A DNA stretch of 64,000 bases from Geomonas oryzae (GCF_004117875.1 NZ_RAHW01000008.1:62001-126000); one strand, 5' to 3'; numbered from the stretch's first letter, positions 25,107-34,716 are shown. Notes: a model not told the origin generated them from the sequence alone. Translations and numbers: made by a program.

Positions 25107-25280
25107 TTAAATCCGCTTTCCCTTGGGTACGGTGTGTTTCAGTTTCTTGGAGCCATCATACAGGTGCTGTTTCACCTGCTCTCTTTGTGCCTTCAAGTCC
25201 TTTTTCTCGTAGTCGACTGCCAGGTTAACTTCCATCTGTTGCGCCAATTGGTCGATGGTCTCTTCGTCGTTTCTTGCCAT
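25107..25280 (-). CDS. hypothetical protein, 57 residues, charged
   Basis: The product starts MARNDEETIDQLAQQMEVNL and ends HTVPKGKRI. It is highly charged, helical in pattern (possible short coiled coil at about 8-40) and ends in a basic tail. AGGGGAGCC precedes the ATG. No family is recognised. It stands alone upstream of hsp20 on the same strand, 112 bases away. Confidence 0.6.
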   Translation of the reverse strand: MARNDEETIDQLAQQMEVNLAVDYEKKDLKAQREQVKQHLYDGSKKLKHTVPKGKRI

Positions 25281-25404
25281 GCTGGCTCCCCTTTTGCCTG
25301 GTTGGTTGACATCGAAAACCTAACTGCCTGAACTTGTTGCACCCCCTTTTAGTTTTTTGAGAATCATAACAGTTTGACCCTTTTTTGCAACAGAACATTT
25401 CGCC

Positions 25405-25433
25405 TTGAAGCACAAGGGTTTATCGGATAATAT
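25405..25433 (+). promoter_or_regulatory. predicted promoter for the DUF4177-polA pair
   Basis: TTGAAG (25405-25410), 17 bases, TAATAT (25428-25433), 31 bases before the start of the small gene. Confidence 0.45.
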
Positions 25434-25464
25434 GGCGCGGAAATGCCAATCATGAGGAGTATTT

Positions 25465-25638
25465 ATGCTGCAGTACAAGGTCGTCGAGATAAGCCACGTT
25501 TCGGAGGACACCATCGAGGAGGCGCTCAACGAATGGACCCGCAAGGGGTGGAAATTCGACGCCATGCAGTTCGCCATGCGGGACGCGAGCAAGCGTCCGT
25601 CCATGGCCTTCGTCGTCTTCACCAAAGAGGAGAACTAG
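25465..25638 (+). CDS. small DUF4177-like protein
   Basis: A 57-residue product opening MLQYKVVEISHVSEDTIEE, with NEWTRKGWKFDAMQFAM in the middle and ending FVVFTKEEN. The Tyr-Lys-Val start and the Trp-Lys-Phe centre resemble the DUF4177 family of small beta-alpha-beta proteins of unknown function. GAGGAG lies before the ATG. Its TAG is immediately followed by the GTG start of polA, so the two are very likely one operon. Confidence 0.75.
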   Translation: MLQYKVVEISHVSEDTIEEALNEWTRKGWKFDAMQFAMRDASKRPSMAFVVFTKEEN

Positions 25639-28317
25639 GTGGCCGCTGAAAGAGAGACCCTGTACCTTCTGGACGGTTCATCCTATATCTACCGCGCCTA
25701 CTTCGCCATACGCCACCTGAGCTCGCCCAACGGCTTTCCCACCAACGCGCTTTACGGCTTTACGCAGATGCTTCTGAAGGTGATGAAGGACCGGGCCCCG
25801 GCCCACGTGGCGGTTATTTTCGACGCCGGCAAGCACACCTTCAGAAACGAACTCTTCCCCGCCTACAAGGCGACCCGAAGCGCCATGCCCGAGGACCTAG
25901 CCCAGCAGATCGCGCCGATCAAGCAGATGGTGCGCGCCTTCAACATCCCCGCGCTGGAGCTCACCGGATGGGAGGCCGACGACATCATCGGGACCATCGC
26001 CAAAAAGGCCGAGAGTGCGGGGCTCGACTGCGTCGTGGTCACCGGCGACAAGGACCTGATGCAGATCGTCACCGAGCACGTGACCCTGCTGGACACCATG
26101 AAGGATAAAAGCTTCGGCATCCCCGACGTCATCGAGAAGTTCGGCGTCGAACCGGCGCGGGTGGTGGACGTGCTTGCGCTCTGGGGGGATACCTCCGACA
26201 ATATCCCCGGCGTCCCCGGCGTCGGCGAGGTGACCGCGAAGAAGCTCCTGCAGGAGTACGGCACGCTGGACGAACTCTTGGCGCGCGCCGGCGAGGTGAA
26301 GGGGAAGACCGGCGAGCGGCTCGTCGAGTTCGCGGACCAGGCGCGTCTTTGCCGCACCCTGGCGACCATCGACTGCAACGTCCCCATCGAGTACGACATC
26401 GACGACTTCGCAGTGACCCCGCCGGACAACCGGCGCCTCGCCGCGCTCTTCAGGGAATACGGCTTCGCGACCCTTTTGAAGGATCTCACCAGTTCGCCTA
26501 CGCTCTCCTGCGAGCGCTATTCCGTCGTCCTCACCGAGGACGAGCTGCGCGCGCTGGTGGAGAAGCTCGAGAAGGCTCCCGCCTTCGCCATAGATCTGGA
26601 AACCACGAGCCTCAACCCTTACGAGGCGCGCATAGTGGGTTACGCGGTGAGCTGCCACGGGCACGAGGCGTACTACATCCCGGTCGGACACCGCTACCTC
26701 GGGGCGCCAGAACAGCTCTCAGACGAGCTGGTGCTGCAGCTTCTGGGGCCGCTCCTCGCCGACCCGAACCGCAAGAAGATCGGCCAGAACCTCAAGTACG
26801 ACTACCAGGTGCTGAAGCTCTCCGGCACCGAAATGGCCGGGATCTGGTGCGACACCATGCTCGCCGCCTACCTGGTGAACCCGGCGCGCAACAGCCAGGG
26901 GCTCGACGCCTTGGCCCTCGAGTACCTGGACCACCGCATGATCTCCTACTCCGAAGTGGTGGGAAGCGGCAAGTGCGAGCTGAACTTCTCCGAGGTCGAC
27001 TTGGACCGGGCCGGACCCTATTCCTGCGAGGATGCCGACGCGACCTTCCTTTTGCACGAGATCCTGCTTCCCAAGGTGCGCGAGCAGGGGATGGAAAAGC
27101 TCCTCTTCGAGGTCGAGATGCCGCTCATGGGGATCCTGGCCGACATGGAGCTGCAAGGGGTGAAGCTCGACGTGGAGCTTTTGAAGGAGCTCTCGGCCGG
27201 TTTCGGCCAGCAGCTGATCGAGCTCGAGGCGAAGATCCACGCGCACTGCGGCGGCCCCTTCAACATCAACTCCCCGAAACAGCTGGGCGAGATGCTCTTC
27301 GGGCGGATGGGGCTGGCTTCCGGGAAGAAGACCAAGGGGAAGACGGCCTGGTCCACCAACGTGGAGGAGCTGGAGCGCCTTGCCGAGGAACACGAGGTGG
27401 CGCGGCTCCTGCTGCAGTACCGCAGCATCTCGAAGCTCAAGTCGACCTACACCGACGCGCTGCCGCGGCTCATCGATGCCAAGACCGGAAGGGTGCACAC
27501 CTCCTACAACCAGGCGGTCACCAACACCGGCAGGCTCTCCTCCTCGGACCCGAACCTGCAGAACATACCGGTGCGCGGCGAGGAGGGACGCGGCATCCGG
27601 CGCGCCTTCATCGCCGAGCCGGGGAGCCTGATCCTTTCCGCGGACTACTCCCAGATCGAGTTGAGGGTGCTTGCGCACCTCTCGGGCGACCGGGTGCTCT
27701 GCGACGCCTTCGCGGCCGGCGAGGACATCCACCGCCGCACCGCGGCCGAAGTATTCGGCATGTTCCCGGAACTGGTGACCTCAGAGATGAGGCGCCAGGC
27801 CAAGGTGATCAACTTCGGCGTCATCTACGGCCAGGGGGCTTTCTCCCTCGCCAAGGAGCTGGGGGTCCCCCCCAAGCAGGCGAAGGCCTTCATCGACAGC
27901 TACTTCGAGCGGCACGCGGGGGCGCGGAGCTTTCTCGACAGCTGCATCGCCGAGGCGGAGACCTGCGGCTTCGTCACGACGATCCTGGGGAGGAGGCTGC
28001 AGATCCCGGAGATCGCCAGCAAAAACGGCAACGTGCGCGCCTTCGCGCAGCGCAACGCCACCAACTACCCGATACAGGGTTCTGCGGCGGACATCATCAA
28101 GGCCGCCATGATCCGGGTCTCGCACCGCATGCAGGAAGAGCAGGTGCAAAGCCGCCTGATCATGCAGGTGCACGACGAACTGGTCTTCGAGGTGCCCGAA
28201 CACGAGCGGGAGCTGATGGAGGAACTGGTGCGCACGGAGATGGAGGGGGCGCTGCCGCTTGCCGTGCCGCTCAAGGTCGATTTGAACTTCGGCCTCAACT
28301 GGAGCGAAGCCCACTAA
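25639..28317 (+). CDS. polA: DNA polymerase I
   Basis: An 892-residue three-domain repair and Okazaki-fragment polymerase. The 5'-3' exonuclease domain (about 1-290) has LYLLDGSSYIYRAYFA and the helix-hairpin-helix PGVPGVGEVTAKKLL. The 3'-5' proofreading domain (about 300-480) keeps FAIDLETTSLNP and the later Tyr-Ser/Asp region (YSCEDADATFLL). The polymerase domain has DPNLQNIPVR, SADYSQIELRVLAHLSGD, the O-helix RRQAKVINFGVIYG and QVHDELVFEV. The start is GTG directly after the preceding stop. Length matches the E. coli enzyme. Confidence 0.98.
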   Translation: MAAERETLYLLDGSSYIYRAYFAIRHLSSPNGFPTNALYGFTQMLLKVMKDRAPAHVAVIFDAGKHTFRNELFPAYKATRSAMPEDLAQQIAPIKQMVRAFNIPALELTGWEADDIIGTIAKKAESAGLDCVVVTGDKDLMQIVTEHVTLLDTMKDKSFGIPDVIEKFGVEPARVVDVLALWGDTSDNIPGVPGVGEVTAKKLLQEYGTLDELLARAGEVKGKTGERLVEFADQARLCRTLATIDCNVPIEYDIDDFAVTPPDNRRLAALFREYGFATLLKDLTSSPTLSCERYSVVLTEDELRALVEKLEKAPAFAIDLETTSLNPYEARIVGYAVSCHGHEAYYIPVGHRYLGAPEQLSDELVLQLLGPLLADPNRKKIGQNLKYDYQVLKLSGTEMAGIWCDTMLAAYLVNPARNSQGLDALALEYLDHRMISYSEVVGSGKCELNFSEVDLDRAGPYSCEDADATFLLHEILLPKVREQGMEKLLFEVEMPLMGILADMELQGVKLDVELLKELSAGFGQQLIELEAKIHAHCGGPFNINSPKQLGEMLFGRMGLASGKKTKGKTAWSTNVEELERLAEEHEVARLLLQYRSISKLKSTYTDALPRLIDAKTGRVHTSYNQAVTNTGRLSSSDPNLQNIPVRGEEGRGIRRAFIAEPGSLILSADYSQIELRVLAHLSGDRVLCDAFAAGEDIHRRTAAEVFGMFPELVTSEMRRQAKVINFGVIYGQGAFSLAKELGVPPKQAKAFIDSYFERHAGARSFLDSCIAEAETCGFVTTILGRRLQIPEIASKNGNVRAFAQRNATNYPIQGSAADIIKAAMIRVSHRMQEEQVQSRLIMQVHDELVFEVPEHERELMEELVRTEMEGALPLAVPLKVDLNFGLNWSEAH

Positions 28318-28372
28318 GCTTTTGGCGTGCGGCGCCGAAGAGCTTTCTATTGCATATGACAGCGGAGGAAGT

Positions 28373-29359
28373 ATGGCCCAGGAGCTGGAACAGTACGCAA
28401 GGTACTTCCACGAGGGGGAGCGGATCCGGGTGGGGATCCCCATGGAAGGGGGCGGCTGGTTCCCCGAGTGGGGCGTGGTCGCCACGCTGGACGACGATCT
28501 CCTTTTGGTCGACCTGTCGCGCGACCAGCTACCTGAGGAGGCGCAGTTAAGGACCGGGGAGACCCTGAACGTCGGCATCCCGGAGAACGAGGGGGGGGTG
28601 ACCTGTCGCGCCGTCCTCGTGAGCGACGAGACGGCGGAGCACCGACTGGTGCTGCGTCTGGTGGATGACGTCTATTCGTTCGAGCCGCGCGAGTACTACC
28701 GTCAGGACGTCTACCTGCCGCTCGACTTCCGGCTCCCCTTGAGCCAGATCGAGGCGGACGTGAAGCAGCGTTGGTTGAAGCGCCGCCTGGAGATGGAGTT
28801 CGCGGCGCAGACCCCGGAGCCGGGCGAGCCCGAGGAACTCGAGGACAGCAGGGAGGAGATCAGGGCGCGGCTTGAAAAACGCAAGGAAGCCCCTCCCGTG
28901 GTCGCCAACATGTCAGGCGGGGGGCTGCGCATCAACATCAACCGGAAGATGATCGTGGGGCAGTTCATCGAGCTGAGCCTCTACCTTCCCGGCGCACCGA
29001 GGCTCATCGAGATCGTGGGTGAGGTGGTGGAGGTGCGCGAGCTGCCGGATTCCACCCGTTTCAGCACGGCGGTGAAGTACCGCTTCATCGACGAGACGGA
29101 CCGGGACCGGCTCATCGGCTACATACAGGGGCAGCAGCTAAGGCAGCTCGCCCAGAATCCCCGGGTGCTTCCCGAGCCGGAGCCGGTCGTCTCACCGTGG
29201 GTGCGGCGCCTGCAGGTGGCGTTCGCCCTGATCCTGCTTACCGCCTTCATCGGGTGCCAGGTGCGCGCCATCCTGGTGGCGAAGGAGCGCGGCGAGAAGT
29301 GGGAGGTGCAGCGGATTTTCGACGAGGGGTTCATCGACTTCCTCAAGCGGCAGAGGTGA
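28373..29359 (+). CDS. PilZ-domain (c-di-GMP-binding) protein with C-terminal membrane segment
   Basis: A 328-residue protein. An N-terminal YcgR-like beta domain (about 12-95) is followed by a PilZ domain with REYYR (R-x3-R, about 103-107) and later ANMSGGGLRI (N-x-S-x-x-G), separated by an inserted Glu-rich segment (about 145-175). A single hydrophobic segment (VAFALILLTAFIGC, about 288-305) lies near the C terminus. It probably reads c-di-GMP at the membrane. GGAGGA precedes the start. Its last 17 bases overlap the end of the convergent HDOD gene. Confidence 0.85.
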   Translation: MAQELEQYARYFHEGERIRVGIPMEGGGWFPEWGVVATLDDDLLLVDLSRDQLPEEAQLRTGETLNVGIPENEGGVTCRAVLVSDETAEHRLVLRLVDDVYSFEPREYYRQDVYLPLDFRLPLSQIEADVKQRWLKRRLEMEFAAQTPEPGEPEELEDSREEIRARLEKRKEAPPVVANMSGGGLRININRKMIVGQFIELSLYLPGAPRLIEIVGEVVEVRELPDSTRFSTAVKYRFIDETDRDRLIGYIQGQQLRQLAQNPRVLPEPEPVVSPWVRRLQVAFALILLTAFIGCQVRAILVAKERGEKWEVQRIFDEGFIDFLKRQR

Positions 29360-30194
29360 CCATCTCCATGGCGTCCTCTATCATGATTTCCAGCTCGGCT
29401 AGCATGATCTCCTTGATTCCCAATCCCTGAGCCTCGGAGGTCGCGGCGAGCATCAGGTTCGGCTCCGGCGTCCCCCCCAGTCCAAGTTTCCTGCAGGCGT
29501 GGTCCACCAGGCGCACGAGGCTTAAAAGCACGTTCCCCGTCTCCTCCAGATCCTTGTGGTGGTCCCGCACGATGTTGCAGTAAACCTCGGGTAGGTTCCA
29601 CTTCTGCATCAGCTGGTAACCCGATTCGGTGTGCATGGCCGCGATGATCTCGTTGGTGAGTTCCCGCGACACCCCCCTTTGCTCGCCGTCGGTCAGCGCG
29701 ATCCCCTCCAGAACTTTCAGTATCAGCAGGCTCCCGATGTCGTGAAGCAGCCCCGCGATGAACCCTTCCTGGGCGAGGTTCCGGTAACCGTTTTTCTCAC
29801 ACAGCCAGCGCGTGCCGATGGCGCAGCCGATGGCGTGTTTCCAGAGCACCTGGGCGTGTGACTTGAGCTCTGGGTGGGTCAGGCTGTTGTAGCTGTGCTG
29901 CTGCGAGGCGAGCATGGCGACGCTCGCCACCTCGCGCGTTCCGAGCCGCACCACGGCGTCGGTAATCGTCGTTACCTTGGCGAGCCCGCTGAAGAAGGCC
30001 GAGTTCGCAAGCCTCAGCACTTGGCTCGTCAGCGCCTGATCCTTGATGATCAGCGCCACCACCTGGTCGATGCTGAAATCCTTACCGGAGAGGATCCCCT
30101 GCAGCTTGACGGCGATCGGGTGGAACACGGGGAGGTTCAGGGTTTCACTTTCGAGCTGTTCCTTCACTACCTCAACGAAAGGCCTCTCGTGCAT
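29343..30194 (-). CDS. HDOD domain signalling protein
   Basis: A 283-residue protein with an HDOD domain over about 15-215: LPVFHPIAVKLQGIL, KDQALTSQVLRLANSAFFSG, ITDAVVRLGTREVASVAM and GFIAGLLHDIG. HDOD proteins are HD-phosphohydrolase relatives, often without clear catalysis, that act as signalling scaffolds in motility and c-di-GMP networks. Its ATG lies one base after the stop of the PilB/GspE-type ATPase gene, so it likely works with that protein. Confidence 0.9.
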   Translation of the reverse strand: MHERPFVEVVKEQLESETLNLPVFHPIAVKLQGILSGKDFSIDQVVALIIKDQALTSQVLRLANSAFFSGLAKVTTITDAVVRLGTREVASVAMLASQQHSYNSLTHPELKSHAQVLWKHAIGCAIGTRWLCEKNGYRNLAQEGFIAGLLHDIGSLLILKVLEGIALTDGEQRGVSRELTNEIIAAMHTESGYQLMQKWNLPEVYCNIVRDHHKDLEETGNVLLSLVRLVDHACRKLGLGGTPEPNLMLAATSEAQGLGIKEIMLAELEIMIEDAMEMVTSAA

Positions 30195-30195
30195 G

Positions 30196-32106
30196 TCATT
30201 CCCCCAAAAGGCGCCTGATCTCTGCGATCGGGCGTGGTTTGCCGATCCTCGGCAGAAGCCGTACCGCGTCGTGCAGGGAGACCTCTCCCCGGGCCGCCTT
30301 GCAAAGCCCCGATTCGAGAAGCGTCACCATGCCGGTCGTCTCCGTGGAGATCTTCCTGATCTCGTAGGAGGTCTTCTTGCTAAGGATGGCGTCTTTCACC
30401 AGTTCGTTCAGGATCAGCATCTCGAAGACGCCGACCCGGCCCCGGTAACCGCTGTAGCGGCACTTGCTGCACCCGCGGCCCACCTTGAACTCGGCCCCGC
30501 GCAGATCGGCGTTGCTGTAGCCGATCCGGCGCAGTTCGGTTGGGTTGGGGAGGTAGGGTTCGGCGCATTCCGGGCAGACCCGGCGCAGCAGGCGCTGCGC
30601 AAGGACGCAGACCACGGTGGAGGCGATCAGGAAGGCCTCGATCTCCATGTTCATCAGGCGCAAAAGGCCGCCTACGCTGTCCTCGGTGTGGAAGGTGGTG
30701 AGCACCTTATGTCCGGTGAGCGCAGCCTGGATCGCGATTTCGGCGGAGAAGTTGTCGCGGATCTCGCCGAGGACGATGATGTCCGGGTCCTGGCGCACGA
30801 TGTGGCGCAGGGTCTCCTCGAAGGTGACGCCGATCTTCTGGTTGATGGAGCACTGGGCGATCCCCTCTATGACGTACTCGACCGGCTCCTCGGCGGTGAC
30901 GATGCTGGTGGAGAGCTCGTTCAAGTGCTGTACGCAGCTGTACAGGGTCGATGTCTTGCCGCTGCCGGTGGGACCGGTGACGATGAGCACGCCGCTCGGG
31001 GTGTCGACCGCGTCGTCGATGAAGCGCTCGAGCATGCGTGCCGGCATACCGATCTCCTTGAGATCGAGGAGCTCCCCTTTCATGCTCAGAAGGCGGAGGA
31101 CGATCTTTTCGCCGTGGATGGTGATGTAGAAGGAGACCCGCATGTCGAGGGTGGCGCCCGTCTTCGGGCTTTCGTAGCAGATTCTGCCGTCCTGGTGCCT
31201 TCTCCTCTCCGCGATGTCCGCCTCGGCCATGACCTTGATCCTGCTGCTTAAGGGAAGCGCCAGCTCCTTGGCGAAGTCCTTGTACAGGATCAGCATGCCG
31301 TCGCGCCGGAAACGGACACGGAGCATCCCCCTCATCGGCTCGATGTGGATGTCGCTTGCCCCTTCCTTGAGCGCCTCCTCGAAGATGGAGTTGACGATGC
31401 CGGTCACGGTGTGTTCGTCGGTGGCGGTGCCGTCCCCCTGGATGATGCCGCGCTTCAAAAGGGTAAAGGCGTCGCGGATCGCCTTCATGGTGCAAATGGC
31501 GAAGACGGTGTTCGGGCCGAACAGCTTTTCCGCGGTCTTTCTCCCTTCCATGTTCAAGGGGTCGGCGATGGCGACCGTCACCCGCCCGCCTTCCTCTTTG
31601 ACCGGAACGAAGTTGTGCTGCGAGAGCCAGTGCTGGGGCACCTTGGCGAGAAGGGAACGGTCGATGTCGGCGGCGTCGAGGTCGATGAAGGGAAAGCCGA
31701 GCTGGAAGGCGAGCACCTCGGCCAGGGTGTACTCCTCGATGAAACGCTGCTCCACCAGGATCTCTCCAAGCATCTTGCAGTTGTCGCCGTCGCGCTGGAT
31801 GCCGAGTGCCGCCTGCAACTCGGCCGGTTTCAGGTAGCCGAGTTCCACCAGCAGGGCTCCAAGCTTCACCGAAACGATGTTGTTGCGCAGCGTCTCGCGC
31901 AGTTGCTCACGGGTGAAAAAGCCGAGTTCGAGCAGCACGGCGATCAGCGTCCTCGGCGTGACGAGCTTTCCCTTCACCCGCTGGGCGTAGGAGAGCTGTT
32001 GCTCCGCAAGTTGTCCGGACTTGACCATCAGGGACGCTATTTCCAGGCCGGAATCGACCATACCGTCTTTTCGGGTCGTCTCATTCTGATAGTTGCAGCT
32101 CTCCAT
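30196..32106 (-). CDS. GspE/PilB family secretion or pilus-assembly ATPase
   Basis: A 636-residue ATPase. Two tandem MshEN/GSPII_E N-like regions (about 15-210) can bind c-di-GMP in related proteins. The catalytic core has EEALKEGASDIHIEP (Asp box), GPTGSGKTSTL with Lys at 384, EEPVEYVIEGIAQ, VLGEIRD (Walker B) and TTFHTED (His box). A CPEC...CSKC zinc site lies in the C-terminal region. No pilin, PilC, PilT or Gsp genes are in the window, so the machine it drives is unknown. The ATG at 32106 has GGGGGAAG upstream; one at 32061 is possible. Confidence 0.9.
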   Translation of the reverse strand: MESCNYQNETTRKDGMVDSGLEIASLMVKSGQLAEQQLSYAQRVKGKLVTPRTLIAVLLELGFFTREQLRETLRNNIVSVKLGALLVELGYLKPAELQAALGIQRDGDNCKMLGEILVEQRFIEEYTLAEVLAFQLGFPFIDLDAADIDRSLLAKVPQHWLSQHNFVPVKEEGGRVTVAIADPLNMEGRKTAEKLFGPNTVFAICTMKAIRDAFTLLKRGIIQGDGTATDEHTVTGIVNSIFEEALKEGASDIHIEPMRGMLRVRFRRDGMLILYKDFAKELALPLSSRIKVMAEADIAERRRHQDGRICYESPKTGATLDMRVSFYITIHGEKIVLRLLSMKGELLDLKEIGMPARMLERFIDDAVDTPSGVLIVTGPTGSGKTSTLYSCVQHLNELSTSIVTAEEPVEYVIEGIAQCSINQKIGVTFEETLRHIVRQDPDIIVLGEIRDNFSAEIAIQAALTGHKVLTTFHTEDSVGGLLRLMNMEIEAFLIASTVVCVLAQRLLRRVCPECAEPYLPNPTELRRIGYSNADLRGAEFKVGRGCSKCRYSGYRGRVGVFEMLILNELVKDAILSKKTSYEIRKISTETTGMVTLLESGLCKAARGEVSLHDAVRLLPRIGKPRPIAEIRRLLGE

Positions 32107-32352
32107 GGATCTTCCCCCGCACAGGCGCGACACCCAGCAGACCGCGGCCGTGGACACTCTTCGTTGACATCCGCCCAAAAACCTTGGTAGTATACCATGC
32201 CGATTGGAGGGGGCTAATATTTCTGCCGTCTGAGAAGGCGCAGGGATATTTCTTTGAAATCAACAAAAACAGCAGCTTATGCTGGCGCAGATCTTGAGGT
32301 TGCACCGGGTCGGACCGCAGGCAGAGCAGAAGACAGGGAAGGACTCCGCTGC

Positions 32353-33060
32353 ATGAAAAATAAAGAGAAGCAGAAACCGAAGCAGAAAGAGTTCAGTTCG
32401 TCCCCCTTCCAGGCGCTCAAAGGGGCCTCCGTTGAAGTGCGTAGTGCAGCGGCGCCACCTCCCCGGAAAAAGGAGGAGCCTGCCGTCAAGAGCGGGCAGG
32501 AGCTCTCCGACGAGATGCTCTTTTTCGAGGCGGTCTCCGGCGTGAAACGTCTTGCCGGCACGCCCGCCGCGGCTCCCGCCAAGGTGAAGGAGCATCAGGC
32601 GGCGAAGATCCGGCGTGATGAGGAAGATCAGAACCTGTTCCTGAAGGCGCTGGATGCCTTGAAGCTCGACGTCCGGTTTGAGGATCAGTTGCACGAGGAA
32701 GACCCCGTGCCGCGTCCGGCTCCGGTGAACCGGATGCGCCAGGTGCGCCGCGGCGGGATCAGGCTCGACTTCCAGCTCGACCTGCACGGCCTGACCAGGG
32801 ACGAGGCGCTTGAGAACCTGGAGCGTTTCGTCAAGGGGGCGTACAACCGCGGTCAGAAAGGGGTGCTCGTCATCACCGGCAAGGGGAACAACTCCCCGGG
32901 GGAGCCGGTGCTGAAGATGGCCGTGGCCAAGTGGCTCAGGGATAACGGCAAGGGGATGGTCGCCGAATGCGTTCAGGCTCCCAACGACATGGGGGGGAGC
33001 GGAGCGATCGTGGTCTTTTTGAAGGAGAAAAAGGTGGAGCCGGAGGAGAGCGGGGAGTAG
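32353..33060 (+). CDS. Smr/MutS2-C domain protein
   Basis: A 235-residue protein. The N-terminal half is low-complexity and Lys/Glu/Ala-rich; the C-terminal Smr domain (about 140-228) has FQLDLHGLTRDEALENL and VLVITGKGNNSPGE, the LDLHG and (H/T)GxG motifs of the family. Stand-alone Smr proteins (YdaL/SmrA-like) are nucleases or ribosome/mRNA-linked factors; a specific role is not shown. The start at 32353 follows GGAAGGA. Confidence 0.85.
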   Translation: MKNKEKQKPKQKEFSSSPFQALKGASVEVRSAAAPPPRKKEEPAVKSGQELSDEMLFFEAVSGVKRLAGTPAAAPAKVKEHQAAKIRRDEEDQNLFLKALDALKLDVRFEDQLHEEDPVPRPAPVNRMRQVRRGGIRLDFQLDLHGLTRDEALENLERFVKGAYNRGQKGVLVITGKGNNSPGEPVLKMAVAKWLRDNGKGMVAECVQAPNDMGGSGAIVVFLKEKKVEPEESGE

Positions 33061-33123
33061 GGCTGGTTCCACAGCCGCCTCATCGCGCAATGCGGCATCA
33101 TCCGTTCATTTAGTTGACCTCTC

Positions 33124-33143
33124 GCCCCCTTTGGGGGCTTTTC
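33124..33143 (+). terminator. rho-independent terminator after the Smr gene
   Basis: GCCCCC (33124-33129), loop TTT, GGGGGC (33133-33138), then TTTT. Confidence 0.8.
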
Positions 33144-33177
33144 TGTTCCTGACCAATGGCGCCTCTATCCGCACATC

Positions 33178-33288
33178 CCCCTCTCCCCCCGGGAGAGGGC
33201 AGGGTGAGGGCGGCGGCAGTTGAAAGTCTCTCGCTTCGTGGCGACGCCCTCACCCGCCCTTTGGGCACCCTCTCCCGGAGGGAGAGGG
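33178..33288. repeat. GC-rich intergenic palindrome pair (copy D)
   Basis: CCCTCTCC...GGGAGAGGG with GGGTGAGGGCG, about 35 other bases, then CGCCCTCACCCGCCC, TTTGGGCACCCTCTCCC and GGGAGAGGG. It is nearly the same as copies A and C in length and spacing. It lies between the Smr and ROK genes. Confidence 0.88.
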
Positions 33289-33337
33289 GATCCGGGAAGA
33301 GCTGATCCGACTTCCGCTTCATTCAGGAGTAATCAAA

Positions 33338-34240
33338 ATGCCGGAAATGCAGAGCTACCGCATCGGGATCGATCTGGGCGGGACCAAGACTGAAGGCGTT
33401 CTTCTCGACTCGAGGGATACTGTGCTCACGCGGGAGCGCCGCGCGACGCCGCTGGCCGAGGGGTACCAGGCGATCGTCGAGTCGGTGGTGCGGCTCGTGC
33501 GCGACCTCGCTTCCCGCGTTCCGAGCGGTGCCGCCTGCACCGTCGGCATCGGCATACCCGGCTCGGTCGATGAAGTCTCCGGCCTCGTGCGCAATGCGAA
33601 CTCGGTATGCCTCATCGGGCGCCCCTTTCAGGCGGACCTGGAGCGGCTTCTACAACGGAGGATCGCCGTCCGTAACGATGCGGACTGCTTCACTCTTGCC
33701 GAGTGCCGCAAGGGAGCGGGGGCGGGTTACCGGCTCGTATTCGGCGTCATCATGGGAACCGGGTGCGGCGGAGGGATCTGCCTGGATGGTGTGGTGCGCG
33801 AGGGGCCGCACCGTATCAGCGGGGAGTGGGGGCACATATCCATAGACCCGGCCGGTGCCGTGTGCTACTGCGGCAACCGCGGCTGCATTGAGACCAAGAT
33901 CAGCGGCTCCGGAGTCGAGGCTGCCTACCTCACGCGTAACGGCACGAGCCTCACCATGGAGGAGATCGTGGCGGGGGCGCGTAGAGGCGAGCCACGGGCC
34001 CTGGTGGCCTTCAACACCTTCCTCGACGACTTCGGCCGCAGCCTGGGCGGGCTCATCTCCATCCTCGACCCGGACGCCGTGGTCCTTGGAGGCGGGCTAT
34101 CCAACATCGATGAACTGTACGAGGCCGGCCTGGAAAGGGTGCGTCACTACGTATTCCACAACGACCTGCGCACGCCGATCCTGAGGCACCGGCTGGGGGA
34201 TTCCGCCGGAGTTTTCGGGGCTGCCTGGATCGGTATCTGA
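33338..34240 (+). CDS. ROK family sugar kinase
   Basis: A 300-residue kinase. RIGIDLGGTKTEGVLLD (6-22) is the phosphate-1 loop, VRNDADCFTLAE carries the catalytic Asp, GTGCGGGICLDG is the second phosphate loop, and CYCGNRGCIETKISG is the ROK zinc motif (C-x-CG-x2-GC-x-E). Members phosphorylate glucose, fructose, N-acetylglucosamine or N-acetylmannosamine; the sugar is not assignable. AGGAG precedes the ATG. It stands alone between copy D and the FKBP gene. Confidence 0.9.
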   Translation: MPEMQSYRIGIDLGGTKTEGVLLDSRDTVLTRERRATPLAEGYQAIVESVVRLVRDLASRVPSGAACTVGIGIPGSVDEVSGLVRNANSVCLIGRPFQADLERLLQRRIAVRNDADCFTLAECRKGAGAGYRLVFGVIMGTGCGGGICLDGVVREGPHRISGEWGHISIDPAGAVCYCGNRGCIETKISGSGVEAAYLTRNGTSLTMEEIVAGARRGEPRALVAFNTFLDDFGRSLGGLISILDPDAVVLGGGLSNIDELYEAGLERVRHYVFHNDLRTPILRHRLGDSAGVFGAAWIGI

Positions 34241-34317
34241 TTGGGTGCTGTTGCGTTTGAAATTGTTAACGTTACTATATTCTGGTTTTCATAAGACCCC
34301 TTGAAAGGTGGTGCCCC

Positions 34318-34716
34318 ATGGAAACCGGAACCGGCAAAACGGTGAACATCAGGTACAAGTGCAGGCTCGAGGACGGCAGGGTCTACCTGGTCGGCGAACG
34401 CAACACCCTGGAGTTCGTCGTTGGTGACGGGCGGGTGCCGCCCGCCCTGGAGCAGGGGCTCCTGGGAATGGTTCCTGGAGACCACCGCATCGTCCGCGTC
34501 CCCGCAGCAGAAGCCAACCTCTTTCCTTTCCCGATGGGCTCGCATTTCGCCTTCTCGACCGAACGCTCCCCTGGAGTCGGCTACGATTTCGGCCCCGGAG
34601 CGGGAGGTGACGTTTCCCTCTCCCTCCCCGGTCGCCCGCGCGAGTACCGCGAGCCCCTTCCCGCCGGTCACGACGTCTTCTTCGAGATTGAAGTCCTCTC
34701 CGTCGAGGACCGATAG
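34318..34716 (+). CDS. FKBP-type peptidyl-prolyl isomerase (SlyD-like)
   Basis: A 132-residue protein beginning METGTGKTVNIRYKCRLEDG. The FKBP block FVVGDGRVPPALEQGLLGMVPGDHRIVRVPAAEAN matches the SlyD type, with a central insert region. The His/Cys-rich nickel tail of SlyD is absent. It should catalyse proline isomerisation or act as a chaperone in the cytoplasm. The start has AAAGGTGG upstream. Confidence 0.85.
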   Translation: METGTGKTVNIRYKCRLEDGRVYLVGERNTLEFVVGDGRVPPALEQGLLGMVPGDHRIVRVPAAEANLFPFPMGSHFAFSTERSPGVGYDFGPGAGGDVSLSLPGRPREYREPLPAGHDVFFEIEVLSVEDR

